A stretch of DNA of 64,000 nt from Sporothrix humicola (lineage: Eukaryota > Ascomycota > Sordariomycetes > Ophiostomatales > Ophiostomataceae), in assembly GCA_021396245.1 (NCBI GenBank), contig WNYE01000019.1, positions 186,001 through 250,000 on the forward strand, written 5' to 3'. A model generated the notes under the pieces. It saw nothing but the letters and a program-made list of their open reading frames with translations, was not told where the DNA came from and made no database searches. A program made the translations under genes and the position numbers. Positions 23,336 through 33,616 of the stretch are shown here, one piece after another. The stretch's first letter is position 1; the number at the start of each line of letters is the position of its first letter.

Positions 23336-26070
23336 TTAGTATACGTAGTACTGTTGGGTCAGCGGCAGCGTGTCGCTCGGTGCCGCTGTACACGGCTCTC
23401 CATCAGCCAGCACTGTATACGCTTCTGGGTCAACCTTCACAGAGGGAGTCTTGTCGTTGAAGCGCATGTCCTTCTTGGACACGCTACGACAGCCGCGCAC
23501 AGCCTCAACGCGCTTGCGGAGGCCGTACTTTTGCACGACACCCTGCGAGATGCTCGCCTCGCTGACAAACAGGACGGACGTCTCGGGCACCATGGGCGCA
23601 AACATGGGGCGGGCAATAATGGGCTGGACGGTCGGGATGGATGCGTTGGGATCGCCCATCATGGCATAGGCGATCATACCGCTCTTGATGACCGTCGTGG
23701 GCTTGGTGCCGAACCACGCCGGGTCCCAGATGACCAGATCAGCCAGCTTGCCGACCTCAACACTGCCGATAAGGTGGCCCATGCCCTGGGCGAGGGCCGG
23801 GTTGATGGTGTACTTGGAGACGTAGCGCTTGGCGCGGAAGTTGTCGGCCGTCGTGCCCACATCCTCGGGCAGCTGGCCGCGCTGCACCTTGTTCTTGTGG
23901 GCCGTGTTCCACGTGCGCAGAATGACCTCACCACAACGGCCCATGGCCTGGGAATCGGAACTCAGCATGCTGATGGCGCCTAGATCGTGCATAACGTCCT
24001 CGGCTGCGATGGTCTCGGCGCGGATACGCGACTCGGCGAAAGCAATGTCCTCGGGAATGTTCTTTGACAGATGATGGCACACCATGAGCATGTCGAGATG
24101 CTCGTCGAGGGTGTTGACCGTGTAGGGACGCGTGGGGTTCGTGCTGGACGGCAGAACATTGCTCTCGCCCACCACAGAGATAATATCGGGCGCGTGGCCG
24201 CCACCCGCACCCTCGGTGTGGTACGTGTGGATGGTGCGGCCCTTGAAGGCGGCAATGGTGCTCTCGACAAAGCCGGACTCGTTGAGCGTGTCGGTATGGA
24301 TCAGGCACTGCACATCAAGCTCGTCACACACGGTGAGACACGAGTCGATCGCAGCCGGGGTGGTGCCCCAATCCTCGTGCAGCTTGAGACCGCACGCACC
24401 CGCCACAATCTGCTCACGCAGCGCCTTGGGATCGCAGTCGTTGCCCTTGCCCGTGATGCCCATGTTGACTGGTAGCGTGTCGACTGCCTGGAGCATCTGC
24501 TTCATGTAGTGGGCACCGGGGGTACAGGTCGTGGCGCAAGAGCCTGCTGTTGGGCCCGTACCGCCACCAAGGAAGGTCGTGACACCTGAAGCCAGGGCCT
24601 CATAAGCTTGCTGCGGGCAAATGTAGTGAATGTGCGTGTCGATGCCGCCGGCTGTGATAATCTTGTTCTCGCCAGCAATCACCTCGGTACAGCTGCCAAC
24701 GATCATGTTCTCCGGGTGCACCCCGTCCATGACGTCAGGGTTGCCCGCCTTACCGATGCCGACAATGACGCCTTCCTTGATACCGATATCGGCCTTGTAA
24801 ATGCCCGTCCAGTCGAGAACCAGCGCGTTGATAATCACGAGATCCAGGCAGTCCTTGTCGGAGCGGCCTGACGCCTGGCCCATACCCTCACGCAACGTCT
24901 TGCCGCCGCCAAACTTGCACTCGTCGCCACGCACGGTGTAGTCCTTCTCGACCTCAATCCACAAGTCCGTCGATCCTAGGCGCACGATATCGCCCGTCGT
25001 GGGGCCGAACATGGTCTGGTATGCTTGGCGGGTCATTTCGAAAGCGGCAAGGTTCAGAGGGGCGTCGGCGAGCGGCTCGGGTGCGTGGGCGAAGCCTGCC
25101 TTTTGCAGGCGCTCGATAATGTCGTCGATGCGTGACAGGTCGATGGGGCCCGAGGCCAGGTTGTTGCCGCCACGGATGATTCGGTTGCCGCCAATCGTGA
25201 CGAGCGGCACCGTCTTGGTGTCGCCGGGCTCGAAGCGGATCGATGTGCCGGCGGGGATGTCGAGGCGGAAGCCGTAGGCGCGTTTGCGGTCAAAGAGCAG
25301 CTGCGGGTTGACCTCGATAAAGTGGTAGTGGCTGCCGACCTGGACGGGACGGTCGCCCTTGTTGGTGACGCTGAGCCGGATGCGCTCGCGGTTCTCGTTG
25401 ATCGCAATCATGTTCTCCTTGGTCTGCTTGACGACCACGACGGCGCCCGGCTGTGCGGCCGGCTCGTACGCCGAGGCGTCCTCGAGCGGGAACAGGCTGT
25501 TGTCGGGCACGGGTAAGAAGCTGCCGTAGAGCGCGCGTGCCAAGTCGCCGTCGTCGGTCTTGATAGGGTCGTGGACGGTCACAAGGTACGAGCCGTTGGG
25601 GAACGTGCCCTCGACCTGGATCTCGTGCAGCGTTGCGCAAACAGAAGGCATGACATGCCGGCGGCCGAGCATGGTCGAGCCAAGGCTCATGAGGTCGGCA
25701 ACCTTGTGGTTTCCATCGCGGATAAGCTCCTGGATGTTGCTGGTGATGAGAGCGACGGCCTCGGAGTGGTTCAGCTTGACGCCGCGCGCGAGGCGGCGCT
25801 GGGCAATGAAGCCGAGCTGGGAGATGACGAGCTTGTCGAGCTGTGATGAGTACGGGTTAGCATTGTGTTCTGCCTTTTATTTCTGTGTCGCACTTTTTGA
25901 ATCGCTTTTTTTATGTCGCTTTTTATATCGAACACAAATGATGCGCGCACGTCATGCCAATTGAAGCTCTCCAAAAGGCCAAGCCAAGATGTCGCACGGC
26001 AAAAAAGCAATTCGTGCTGCTAGCAGCGTTTCCATCGCGTAAGACAAACCTCTTTTGGCACCAGATGCAT
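23336..26070 (-). CDS. Urease, single-chain nickel amidohydrolase
   Basis: Two exons, 26070-26050 and 25840-23336, encode 841 residues. The first exon is only seven codons (MHLVPKE) with donor GTTTGT; the 209-nt intron ends with a CTAAC branch and CACAG at 25841, and the next exon continues in frame as LDKLVISQLGFIAQRRLARG. That is the N-terminus and length expected of fungal ureases, in which the bacterial gamma, beta and alpha subunits are fused. Visible active-site elements are the nickel-binding HIH (His410/His412), the carbamylated lysine in CGLKLHEDWG (Lys493), THTEGAGGGH-type histidines (HTYHTEGAGGGHAPD), the flap MVCHHL and SSDSQAMGR. It hydrolyses urea to ammonia and carbamate in the cytosol and needs accessory proteins, none of which is encoded nearby. 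GATA motifs upstream suggest nitrogen control. Confidence 0.97.
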
Positions 26071-27706
26071 GGCTGGTTGGGCAATTCGGGCGGTTGGCGG
26101 TTGGAGATGGTGGTAGTTTTCTATGAGAGGATCGCCCTCTGATGGGACGGGGGTGTGTGCGTGTAAAGCAGGGCAATTAATTGGAGCAAAAAACAGCAAT
26201 GAAGGCAAACAGAATGGTATAGCAAGGCTGAGAGAGATAGATACAAAAAATGAAGCAAGAAAGACAAGAATGTAAAGATCACGAACTTTGGGGGGATATC
26301 GCACAGAATAACGGTCGCTCGCTCTTTCCCTGATAAGAATGATCACCATAAAATTGAAAACCAGAAACAGAAATGGGCAAACTTTTTTTCTGCAGAGCTC
26401 CTTCCTTCCCTCCCCTAATAATAGTCTTTTTTTGGCCTTAGAAAGAAAGAAAACCAGAGCAAAAAAAAGACCCATTGGCGGCGCCAGGCAAAAACAGCAA
26501 GAACGGCCAGGCCATCAGTGGGCGCCCCATCGACAAAAGGTAGTGCCGATCGGGCGGCCTGTGTTGTTTGTCGGTGGTTCTTTCTTCTTTCTTTCGCATG
26601 TTGGGCGACTTATTGGATGAGTCGAGTCGTGCTTTCTTTCTACAAGCGGATGGGTGCACGCTTACCCCGCAGGTACCATCAGTGATATGTGCGGAAGGCA
26701 CGACCCAAACACGGTCTAGAGATAAGGAAGTTGCGACTGGCAAAGCGCGGACTCCATTGGCCAGGCGGGTTGGACGCAAGTAATAAAAATAATAGCCTGT
26801 GGTAGTTGGGGTGACACTGCGGCTTGTAGTGCGAGGCAGGAGGCAGTCTCGGCGAATAGCAGGACAGAGCATCACCGGGCCGAGCTAGGGAATACTAGCA
26901 GTAGAGGGGCCAGAGATTAGCACCTCGCCTGCAGCGCCGACGACCGACTCGCGGTACCGCCCGTGAGTCTTGCCCAGTCTCGCCTGCCTTTTCTGCCTTT
27001 TTATGCTGCACTTACTGTACGCTATTACACACGCCCAGAAGTTATGGGGGCCTTTCGGTGGGCGATTGCCTAACAGTTGTCTAATACGGTGGAGGGTCTC
27101 TGAAATGAGAAAGGGTCAAGAAGAATGTCAGGACAAAAAGAGAAAAAAGGCCAAGGCCCCCCACACGACTGACACCATTGACAGCATGGGCCGATAGCGC
27201 GGGTGCTGAGCCGCTCGGGATATCACTCGCACGAGATAGTGGAAGGGGCAGCGGAACGGGCGAATATGGGGCACGAAAACGAGGACGACGTCGTAGTCGT
27301 ATTTCATTATCTTGAAGTGGGAGAAAAGAGAGAGAGGAGAAAAACAAAGGGCACAAGGAAGGGCACAGGAGGAAGTAGAAGAAGACATGGAAGACAGAAA
27401 CCATTGTAGATTGTAAAGATGTCCAGAAGGCCAGAAACGCCATAAATACATTTCATAACTATCATGAATATTCCATATCCTAGATCTCGTGTAACGCCGT
27501 CCGTCATTATCCCAAACCTGGTATCGTAAGCATAAAAGGCAGAAAAGAAGGGACAGAAAGAAAAAAAGAGGACAGCAGAAAAGAAGAGTGCCGTCCGAAA
27601 CAGAAATAGAAAATAAAAGTAACCCGTCAATATCCTCAACGCTCAGCATATCCCCACAATGCACGAACGGAATCGACTGAATCGACCAAAAACGAATGCG
27701 CGTGTG
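26071..27706. other. Intergenic, urease promoter and 3' flank of the membrane-protein gene
   Basis: Both flanking genes are on the minus strand. The first ~300 bases upstream of the urease start hold several GATA motifs. The remainder has no coding sequence I can support. Confidence 0.55.
26236..26337 (-). promoter_or_regulatory. GATA cluster upstream of urease
   Basis: Four GATA cores lie within about 100 bases: two adjacent at 26236-26243, one at 26295-26298, and a TGATAAG at 26331-26337. They sit 166-267 bases before the urease start codon. GATA factors of the AreA/NIT2 class bind such paired sites to induce nitrogen-scavenging genes when good nitrogen is absent. The motifs are seen; the regulation is inferred. 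Confidence 0.45.
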
Positions 27707-29914
27707 TCACCGCCCCACCTTCTCCAGGTCTTGGATGCCGGCGTCGACAATGTCCATATGCAGCCGCATGTCCAGGTCGTTGTCGTAGCCGTCGTTTTTG
27801 GCGTCTTCATTGTCTTCGGCTAAGTCTGTTTGCAAGACAGTCAGGGCATCCCGCACGGCCGACAGCTCGTCGAGCGCTTCGGCAGCACGGCCCACGGCAG
27901 TATCGTGTTGTTCGTGCAGCTGCTGCAGTTTGTCCGCATAACCCGACCAGGCACGTGCCGCCTTGCTCATTTTTGGTGACGAAGACGACGATAGAATGTG
28001 TGCGTCTTCTGGCTGCCGGCCAAAGACCACAGACCAGAGCCACGAAAAGAGACCGCCCGACGTTTCGAGGAGAGGATCACCTCCAGGACCGCCTGTACCG
28101 GCGCTCTTGTCGGTACTGCTGCCTGTTGACTCTTGGAAGTTGTCGCCGAGAAGCTCCAGCTTCTTTGCGACGACGTACCGCTGGACGCCTGCCAGATGCA
28201 AGCCGGCCGTCTCGAGAGACCGAAAGACGGCCTCTGCTTCGGCGACACGCAACTGTGTTTTGGCGAGCACGGCGTCAACGTGGTGGCGGTAGGTGTCGAG
28301 GAGTTGTGTGCGGCGGGTGCTGGTGGTAGACGGAAAGACACGACTGAGCCAGCTGTTGCCTGCATGGTCACTGCCGATAGTCTCTTGCGTCGCGGATGCA
28401 ATTCTTTGCAGCTGAGCCAGCGTCTGCCGGCTGCGGTAAGCAAGAGTGTCGGCGGCTGTCGCAGCAGCACCAGTTTGCAGTCGGGTGAGGGCAATGGAGA
28501 CACGCTTGGCGGCGTCCAGGTAGGCATCAAGCTCAATAAGGAGCATAGTGGCCGAGTTTCGGCTCTTTGAGCCCTGCTCTTGCTTGCTGGCCTGTCCACT
28601 CAAGATCTGGGCTGCCAGACGCAAGTCTTTGGTCTGAGAGCGAGGCACAAGCCAGGCATCCTGGGCCGGCGGCACCTTGTTGTCGCGTGAGTGTCTTACG
28701 AGAACACGCTCTTTGACAACGTCGGCAAGCTGTGTCTGCACCCGCATGAGCTGGCCGGCGCTGCGAACAAGACTGACGACGGGGTTGACTGGAGGCGATA
28801 CCTGCTCCTCGGACAGATCACGGCTGTTGTCATATTTGAATCGGTGCCGTATGGCCCAATAGTTTGAGTTTTGTGGTAACTCGCCGTCGTCGGGTTGTTC
28901 TTGGACGACAGTGTTGTCATCCGTAGAGACTGTTGATGGTGGACAGAATGGCAGGCCAAGATGGGACACGCCTGGCACGGGACAGACAGTGTCGATGGCC
29001 GTCAAGTAAAAGAGCGGTGTCGTAAAGTAGGCAGCAGCCAGGCCGAGTAGAGGTAGAAGCACCATAACAAAGGTCCGGATCGATGGCACGGCCCGTCTCC
29101 AGGCAGCAGCGGCCGATGTTGCATTGGATCTCGAGGTTGATCCGTTTTCGGAAATTTCAGACGACCCGGCTTCGGATTTGGACCTATTGGCAGTCATGTT
29201 CAGTCGACTGAGCAGACCACCGCCTGTCCGTCGTCGTTGGAACGGACTGCCTGTGTCACTGACACGGAACGACGATGAGATGCCTGTAACGCGATGATTT
29301 TGGAAGCGACTATCGTCGCCGTGTAGACTGCCGTCCATATCGATCGTTGGCATCCGGAATTCGGGCTCGGGCGTTTGGTATGATGTTCGGTCGAGACGGC
29401 TGTTTGTGGTGGAAGTGTTTGCTGCCGTTTTTGTTGACTTTCCCGCTTTTCCGGCACTACTGGCACTCATCGGACTCTGTCGCACTGATGATGGCAGCGA
29501 TGGCTGAAATGGCGATCGCAGCAGGACACGCTCGTCGTTCTCAGCCTTGCGCAAGAACGAGTGAATGTCGTCGTCTTGAGAGCCGCCGACAGAACCGCCA
29601 AAGGACTCGCCGCCGAGGCTGATGCGGTCTTCTTGAGAGGACGATGCACCGCCGCGACTGGCTCCGCTGGCAGCACTGACGCCGCTCACTGTTCGCTTGC
29701 CGAGGCCGTGTCTGTTTGGTGCTGTGGTCCCTAACCCTGAGCCTGCCGATTGTTGCGATGGCGCGCCGCTGCTGGAGATAAACGGATCGTCGTTCTCGCC
29801 GTCGTCGCCGTATTCGCCGCTCAAGCCGAACGCATTAGGTACAATGGACGTGTCGAAGCTGTCGTGCTCGCCCTCGACCATTCGCCAGGAACTTTCGACG
29901 GGAAGAGCGGCCAT
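27707..29914 (-). CDS. Unrecognised single-pass membrane protein, 735 aa
   Basis: This is an uninterrupted gene. I chose the ATG at 29914 (MAALPVESSWRMVEGEHDSF) because the open frame before it translates as leader-like sequence. Residues 1-275 are Ser/Gly/Asp-rich and probably disordered. One strong hydrophobic helix spans about 279-303 (FVMVLLPLLGLAAAYFTTPL). It is followed by a Cys/Pro-containing stretch (TVCPVPGVSHLGLPFCPP) and a long helical, Leu/Ala-rich C-terminal region with coiled-coil-like heptads (ISALTRL, YADKLQQLHEQHDTAVGRAA) and an acidic end. I do not recognise the family. The layout, a disordered N-terminus, one helix and a helical C-terminal domain, would fit a type II protein of the ER or nuclear envelope, but that is speculation. 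It is divergent from the ThrRS gene, 989 bases away. Confidence 0.75.
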   Translation of the reverse strand: MAALPVESSWRMVEGEHDSFDTSIVPNAFGLSGEYGDDGENDDPFISSSGAPSQQSAGSGLGTTAPNRHGLGKRTVSGVSAASGASRGGASSSQEDRISLGGESFGGSVGGSQDDDIHSFLRKAENDERVLLRSPFQPSLPSSVRQSPMSASSAGKAGKSTKTAANTSTTNSRLDRTSYQTPEPEFRMPTIDMDGSLHGDDSRFQNHRVTGISSSFRVSDTGSPFQRRRTGGGLLSRLNMTANRSKSEAGSSEISENGSTSRSNATSAAAAWRRAVPSIRTFVMVLLPLLGLAAAYFTTPLFYLTAIDTVCPVPGVSHLGLPFCPPSTVSTDDNTVVQEQPDDGELPQNSNYWAIRHRFKYDNSRDLSEEQVSPPVNPVVSLVRSAGQLMRVQTQLADVVKERVLVRHSRDNKVPPAQDAWLVPRSQTKDLRLAAQILSGQASKQEQGSKSRNSATMLLIELDAYLDAAKRVSIALTRLQTGAAATAADTLAYRSRQTLAQLQRIASATQETIGSDHAGNSWLSRVFPSTTSTRRTQLLDTYRHHVDAVLAKTQLRVAEAEAVFRSLETAGLHLAGVQRYVVAKKLELLGDNFQESTGSSTDKSAGTGGPGGDPLLETSGGLFSWLWSVVFGRQPEDAHILSSSSSPKMSKAARAWSGYADKLQQLHEQHDTAVGRAAEALDELSAVRDALTVLQTDLAEDNEDAKNDGYDNDLDMRLHMDIVDAGIQDLEKVGR

Positions 29915-30903
29915 TATGGTTGATAAATAAGTAAACAAAATAAAGTGGCGATAGTTTGTTTGCTGAAGGAAGAGAGAAAAAGAGAGAAGGGGCGATCTTT
30001 TAGGCGGCCATGAGAGAAAGTAAACAAGGCAGCTGTCACACAGGCCGACTTGGGAGTTTTTCTTCCTGTCTTGATTTGAGAAGAGAGTGAAAAAATGTGG
30101 TCTGTGGCCAGCCACTGTCTCGATTTGGAAGAGAACAAGGCCTTGCCTCGTGGAGGCAACAGGAAGTGCGGGGCCGTGTCTCTGATATATACGCGGTTGG
30201 TAAAGGTGCCCGACGCGTTCCGGGCCGATGTCGTCACTGAGACGCGTAAAGTGGTTTGTTTATTCGGCTGCTTTTAGCTCGAGTTTCGCCTGTTTTTCTT
30301 TGTTGATTTGTTGATTATCGACTTTGTTCAGGGGCAGATTTGCGAGATCGAAAGTTGGGACGATGGCGATGGAAGTGAGTCACATTGTCGGTTCGTTGAA
30401 CGTCGGTGAAGTCGGTGGAAGTGGTTGTGAAGAAGCGCACAGGCACCGATACAGCCTTGTCTGGGAGGTGAGTTCTTTTTGTTTCTCCCAAAAGCACGGA
30501 GTATTATCAATGACGTTGGAAATGGAAGCCAATCGTTGCATCGGCAGGCGGATGCCTGGTCAGAAGGCTGCCCCTGGCGCGAATGGAGGAAGGTGCCTAA
30601 CAGCAAGGCCGGCACGGGCGCCGCGTGATGGGCCTGATAGGTGCTCCACAGGACACCGCGTGGTCACCTGCTGGGAGTGGAGCTAGTCTGTTTTGGGAAA
30701 TACCTGTCGAGTCTGTCCCCTTCCTGTGCCTGCCACTGACCCCACTAGAGATCTCGAATTTTAGCTTGGCCGGGCCAGGGCCTGTGACCGGTGAACGTCT
30801 GACAGCTTGACCGAGACGACTCTCGATTTTTATATCGACCAACAACCTCCCTCCTCTTTCGACCACACCCTCCCCTTTGTGCCAATTGAGAAGAGCTGGT
30901 GCG
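29915..30903. other. Divergent intergenic region, bidirectional promoter
   Basis: This separates the start codons of the membrane-protein gene (-) and the mitochondrial ThrRS gene (+). It should hold both promoters. No internal gene is supported. Confidence 0.6.
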
Positions 30904-32580
30904 ATGCTGTCTTACAGGCACGCTTCCGCAGCACTACGGGCACCCACCGCCCGGTGTCTTTTAAGAACGCCACCTCGCCAGGCCTTTTCCTCAGTCTCGT
31001 CTTCGACCTCTTCTCCGGTCTCGTCCTCAACATCCTCTCCAAGAACCCTCGCCACACCCTTAATACGAGGTCACCGACCACTCCTTCCACTCTCCCGCCA
31101 CTACTGCTCCTCACACGGCTCGTCACCTCTACCGAACCCCAAGGACCGCATTCCGCCTGACCACCGCGATCTCGGTACCCAGCAGGAGCTCTTCACAACC
31201 TCCGTCTACAGCCCCGGTTCGCCCATCTTTTTGCCCAATGGCGCCCGCATATTCAACCGCCTCGTTGATTTCTTGCGCAAGCAGTACGTGCGCTACGGCT
31301 TCCAGGAAGTCATCACGCCCACAATCTACAAGAAGGCACTCTGGGCCAAGTCGGGCCATCTCGACAACTATGCCGATGACATGTTTACCGTGTCGAGTTC
31401 GTCCCTGAAAACGGGCGAGAAGCGGGTAGAGGCTGTCGGTGCAGAAGATGAGACAAAAGAGGCAGCGGTCGAGGACGAATACGGCCTGAAGCCCATGAAC
31501 TGCCCCGGTCACTGCCTGATTTTTGCCGCCCAACGACACAGCTACCGCGACCTGCCTATTCGCTATGCCGACTTCAGCCCGCTGCACCGCGACGAGATTT
31601 CTGGTGCACTGTCCGGGCTGACGCGCGTGCGCCGCTTCCACCAGGACGACGGACACATTTTCTGCCGGCCGTCGCAGGTCGAGGACGAGATCCGCTCGAC
31701 ACTCGATTTTGTGCGCTTTACCTACGAGGTTCTGGGACTGGGGCCGTACCGTCTGGTGCTGTCGACACGGCCGACGGATGGCCACTTGATCGGTTCGGAA
31801 GAGGACTGGGATGCTGCAGAAGATGCGCTGCGACGGGCGCTCGACCACAGCGGCCAGGCCTGGACGATTAACCCGGGCGACGGCGCCTTTTACGGTCCCA
31901 AGATTGACATTATCTTGCAAGATTCGGACGGCAAAGAGCACCAGACGGCGACGGTGCAGCTTGATTTCCAGCTGCCGCGGCGCTTTGAGCTGTCGTACCA
32001 GGCACCATCGCCAGAACTGGAGAGAAAGGGCGTTGTGCAAGACGGCGCAGAGGCAAAAGAGAGTGATAGCGAAGAAGTAGGCCTAGTGACTCCCGTGATG
32101 ATTCACCGCGCAGTTCTGGGCTCTGTCGAGCGGCTGATGGCGCTGCTGATCGAGCACTACAACGGAAAGTGGCCGTTCTGGCTGAACCCGCGCCAGGTTA
32201 TTGTGTTGACGGTCAACGACAGCGATGAGGTCGTTGGTTTTGCTAAGAAAGTGCAGTCTGTTTTGTCGGGTGTGTCCGAGTCGGCATCCCCGGCAGTCTC
32301 CAGCGTCACGCTTCTTGCGGCTGTCGACGTTGATTCGAGCGCACGATCGATTCCTCTCAAAGTGCGCGAGGCCAAGTCCAAGGGCTACGGCGCCATTGTC
32401 GTTGTTGGCCCCAAGGACGTCGCCAAGGGCACGGTTGCTGTTGATTTGGCGGGCATTCCCGTCAAGGGTACAGAAGAGGCGGCAACCCCGCCGTCGCCAA
32501 AAGAAAAGAAGCGGACGGTTGAGATGACACCTGAGGCGCTGCTGAAGTTGCTCCAGGATAAGGTCAGCTCCTACCAGTGA
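30904..32580 (+). CDS. MST1: Mitochondrial threonyl-tRNA synthetase
   Basis: The 558-residue uninterrupted frame starts at ATG 30904 (MLSYRHASAALRAPTARCLL); the start of an Arg/Ser/Ala-rich, acid-poor leader typical of mitochondrial import. The class II core follows: a motif 1 region (IFNRLVDFLRKQYVRYGFQE), the ThrRS signature MNCPGHC at residues 198-204, motif 2 (RFHQDDGHIFC, about 244-254), the TINPGDGAFYGPKID substrate pocket, motif 3 around HRAVLGSVERLMALL, and a C-terminal anticodon-binding domain (FWLNPRQVIVLTVND). It charges mitochondrial tRNA-Thr. There is no N-terminal TGS/editing domain, as in yeast Mst1. An acidic insertion of about 25 residues sits just before the MNCPGHC signature. 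It converges on the bHLH/repeat locus. Confidence 0.95.
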   Translation: MLSYRHASAALRAPTARCLLRTPPRQAFSSVSSSTSSPVSSSTSSPRTLATPLIRGHRPLLPLSRHYCSSHGSSPLPNPKDRIPPDHRDLGTQQELFTTSVYSPGSPIFLPNGARIFNRLVDFLRKQYVRYGFQEVITPTIYKKALWAKSGHLDNYADDMFTVSSSSLKTGEKRVEAVGAEDETKEAAVEDEYGLKPMNCPGHCLIFAAQRHSYRDLPIRYADFSPLHRDEISGALSGLTRVRRFHQDDGHIFCRPSQVEDEIRSTLDFVRFTYEVLGLGPYRLVLSTRPTDGHLIGSEEDWDAAEDALRRALDHSGQAWTINPGDGAFYGPKIDIILQDSDGKEHQTATVQLDFQLPRRFELSYQAPSPELERKGVVQDGAEAKESDSEEVGLVTPVMIHRAVLGSVERLMALLIEHYNGKWPFWLNPRQVIVLTVNDSDEVVGFAKKVQSVLSGVSESASPAVSSVTLLAAVDVDSSARSIPLKVREAKSKGYGAIVVVGPKDVAKGTVAVDLAGIPVKGTEEAATPPSPKEKKRTVEMTPEALLKLLQDKVSSYQ

Positions 32581-32911
32581 TGATGACGAAAGCAATGCAC
32601 GAAAGCAATGAGGTCATGTAACTGTATTCATCTAGTAATGTACAAAACTTCACTTTTGGTTGTCATCCCAGTAATCGTACAAATTCTGCTCCAAGAAAAA
32701 AAAAAGAGACACGGCACCATAATAATGAATCCCAGCCAGTCCAGCCCAGTGTCCGCCCATAAAAGAAAAGAAGAAAGAAAGATGAATCCAGATAAAAGAA
32801 AGAAAAAAGAAGGAAGAAAAGAAAAAGAAAAAAGAATTAACGCCATCCGGGGCGTTGCCAACGCCGTGTCGCCTTACTGCCGTTCTGTTTCTGTTTTTGT
32901 TTCGCCTAGTG
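32581..32911. other. Intergenic between convergent ends
   Basis: This is an A-rich 3' flank (32690-32840) between the ThrRS stop and the end of the in-frame repeat ORF. I see nothing coding. Confidence 0.6.
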
Positions 32912-32949
32912 CTACATTTTGCCCAGTTCATTTTGCAGATTAATCTGGC

Positions 32950-33470
32950 TTTGCTTAATAAACTCTTGAAGAGCAGCATCATCGAGATATTGGTTGACAA
33001 CTGAAGCTGTAGCCGTGGTCGATGGGACAGTGGGAGACGGGTCTGCAGGGGATGAGTTTGTCGAAGACGAATTTTGCCCTGTTGCGTTTTGCAGATTACG
33101 CACGCCTTGCTTGATAAACTTTAGGAGAGTATCGTTATCGAGATATTGGTCGACAATTGAGGTTAAAGCCGTGACCGATAAGATAGTGGGAGACGGGTTT
33201 GGAGGAGATGAGTTTGCTGAAGCCGAAGTTTGACCTGTTGAGTTTCGCAGATTAGCCAGGCCTTGTTGGATAAAAGTTTGAAGAGTATCGTTATCGAGAT
33301 TGTGGACAGTTTCCGAAGACGCAATTTGCCCTGTTAAGTATTGCCAATTAAGCAGACTCTGCCTTATCTTTTGCAGGAAAGCATCGTAATCGAGATTTTG
33401 GACAGCTGAGGTTAAAGCCGTGACCAACCGGCCAATGGGAGACGGGTCTGCAGGCGACGCGTCTGTCGAG
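32950..33470 (-). repeat. Imperfect tandem repeats of about 150 bp
   Basis: About four diverged direct copies of a unit near 155 bp recur across this interval. On the + strand they share GGGAGACGGGTCTGCAGG, TTGCCCTGTT, TCGAGATATTGG and GAGGTTAAAGCCGTGACC-like blocks. One copy is shortened. They encode the ~52-residue protein repeats of the in-frame ORF. Confidence 0.75.
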
Positions 33471-33480
33471 AACAACATCT

Positions 33481-33570
33481 CTGTCGAGGGCTCTCCTGTC
33501 GAGGACTCTCCTGTCGAGGACTCTCCTGTCGAGGACTCTCCTGTCGACGGCGTTACTGTCGAAGGATTTC
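33481..33570 (-). repeat. 15-bp minisatellite, six copies
   Basis: Units of CTGTCGAGGACTCTC on the + strand repeat in tandem. Copies 2-4 are identical and copies 1, 5 and 6 diverge. On the minus strand they encode the repeating pentapeptide S-S-T-G-E within the post-stop ORF. Confidence 0.9.
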
Positions 33571-33616
33571 CAGCCAACGGCTGTCCCACAAAGGCCTCAG
33601 GCTGAGCTGGCCGGTC

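Larger units (their letters stand above)
32912..33616 (-). other. Repeat ORF continuing in frame after the bHLH stop codon (possible readthrough extension)
   Basis: A 234-codon open frame follows the TAG at 33617-33619 without changing frame and ends at 32912. It has no ATG for the first 46 codons, so it is unlikely to be an independent gene starting here. It reads DRPAQPEAFVGQPLAGNPST, then a STGES pentapeptide tract, then tandem repeats of about 52 residues. The repeats have the pattern QYLDNDTLLKFIKQGVRNLQ, NxTGQ, a Ser/Asn-rich spacer, SPxDPSPT and TALTSxV; the first is shortened and the last ends at the stop. The helix-like LDNDTLxxFIxQGxxNL blocks alternate with low-complexity spacers. 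I know no family for it. Maintenance of a long open frame through repeats suggests translation, past or present. Alternatives are a C-terminal exon reached by splicing, or a decayed end of a longer bHLH protein. Confidence 0.5.

Noticed and set aside
31129..32040. 303-codon frame antisense to ThrRS
   Set aside because: The sense strand encodes an unambiguous synthetase; this is a shadow.
32912..33589. Treating the repeat ORF as an independent gene starting at 33589
   Set aside because: The codon there is GTG, no ATG occurs for a further 37 codons, and the frame continues upstream to the bHLH stop; an independent eukaryotic start is unlikely.
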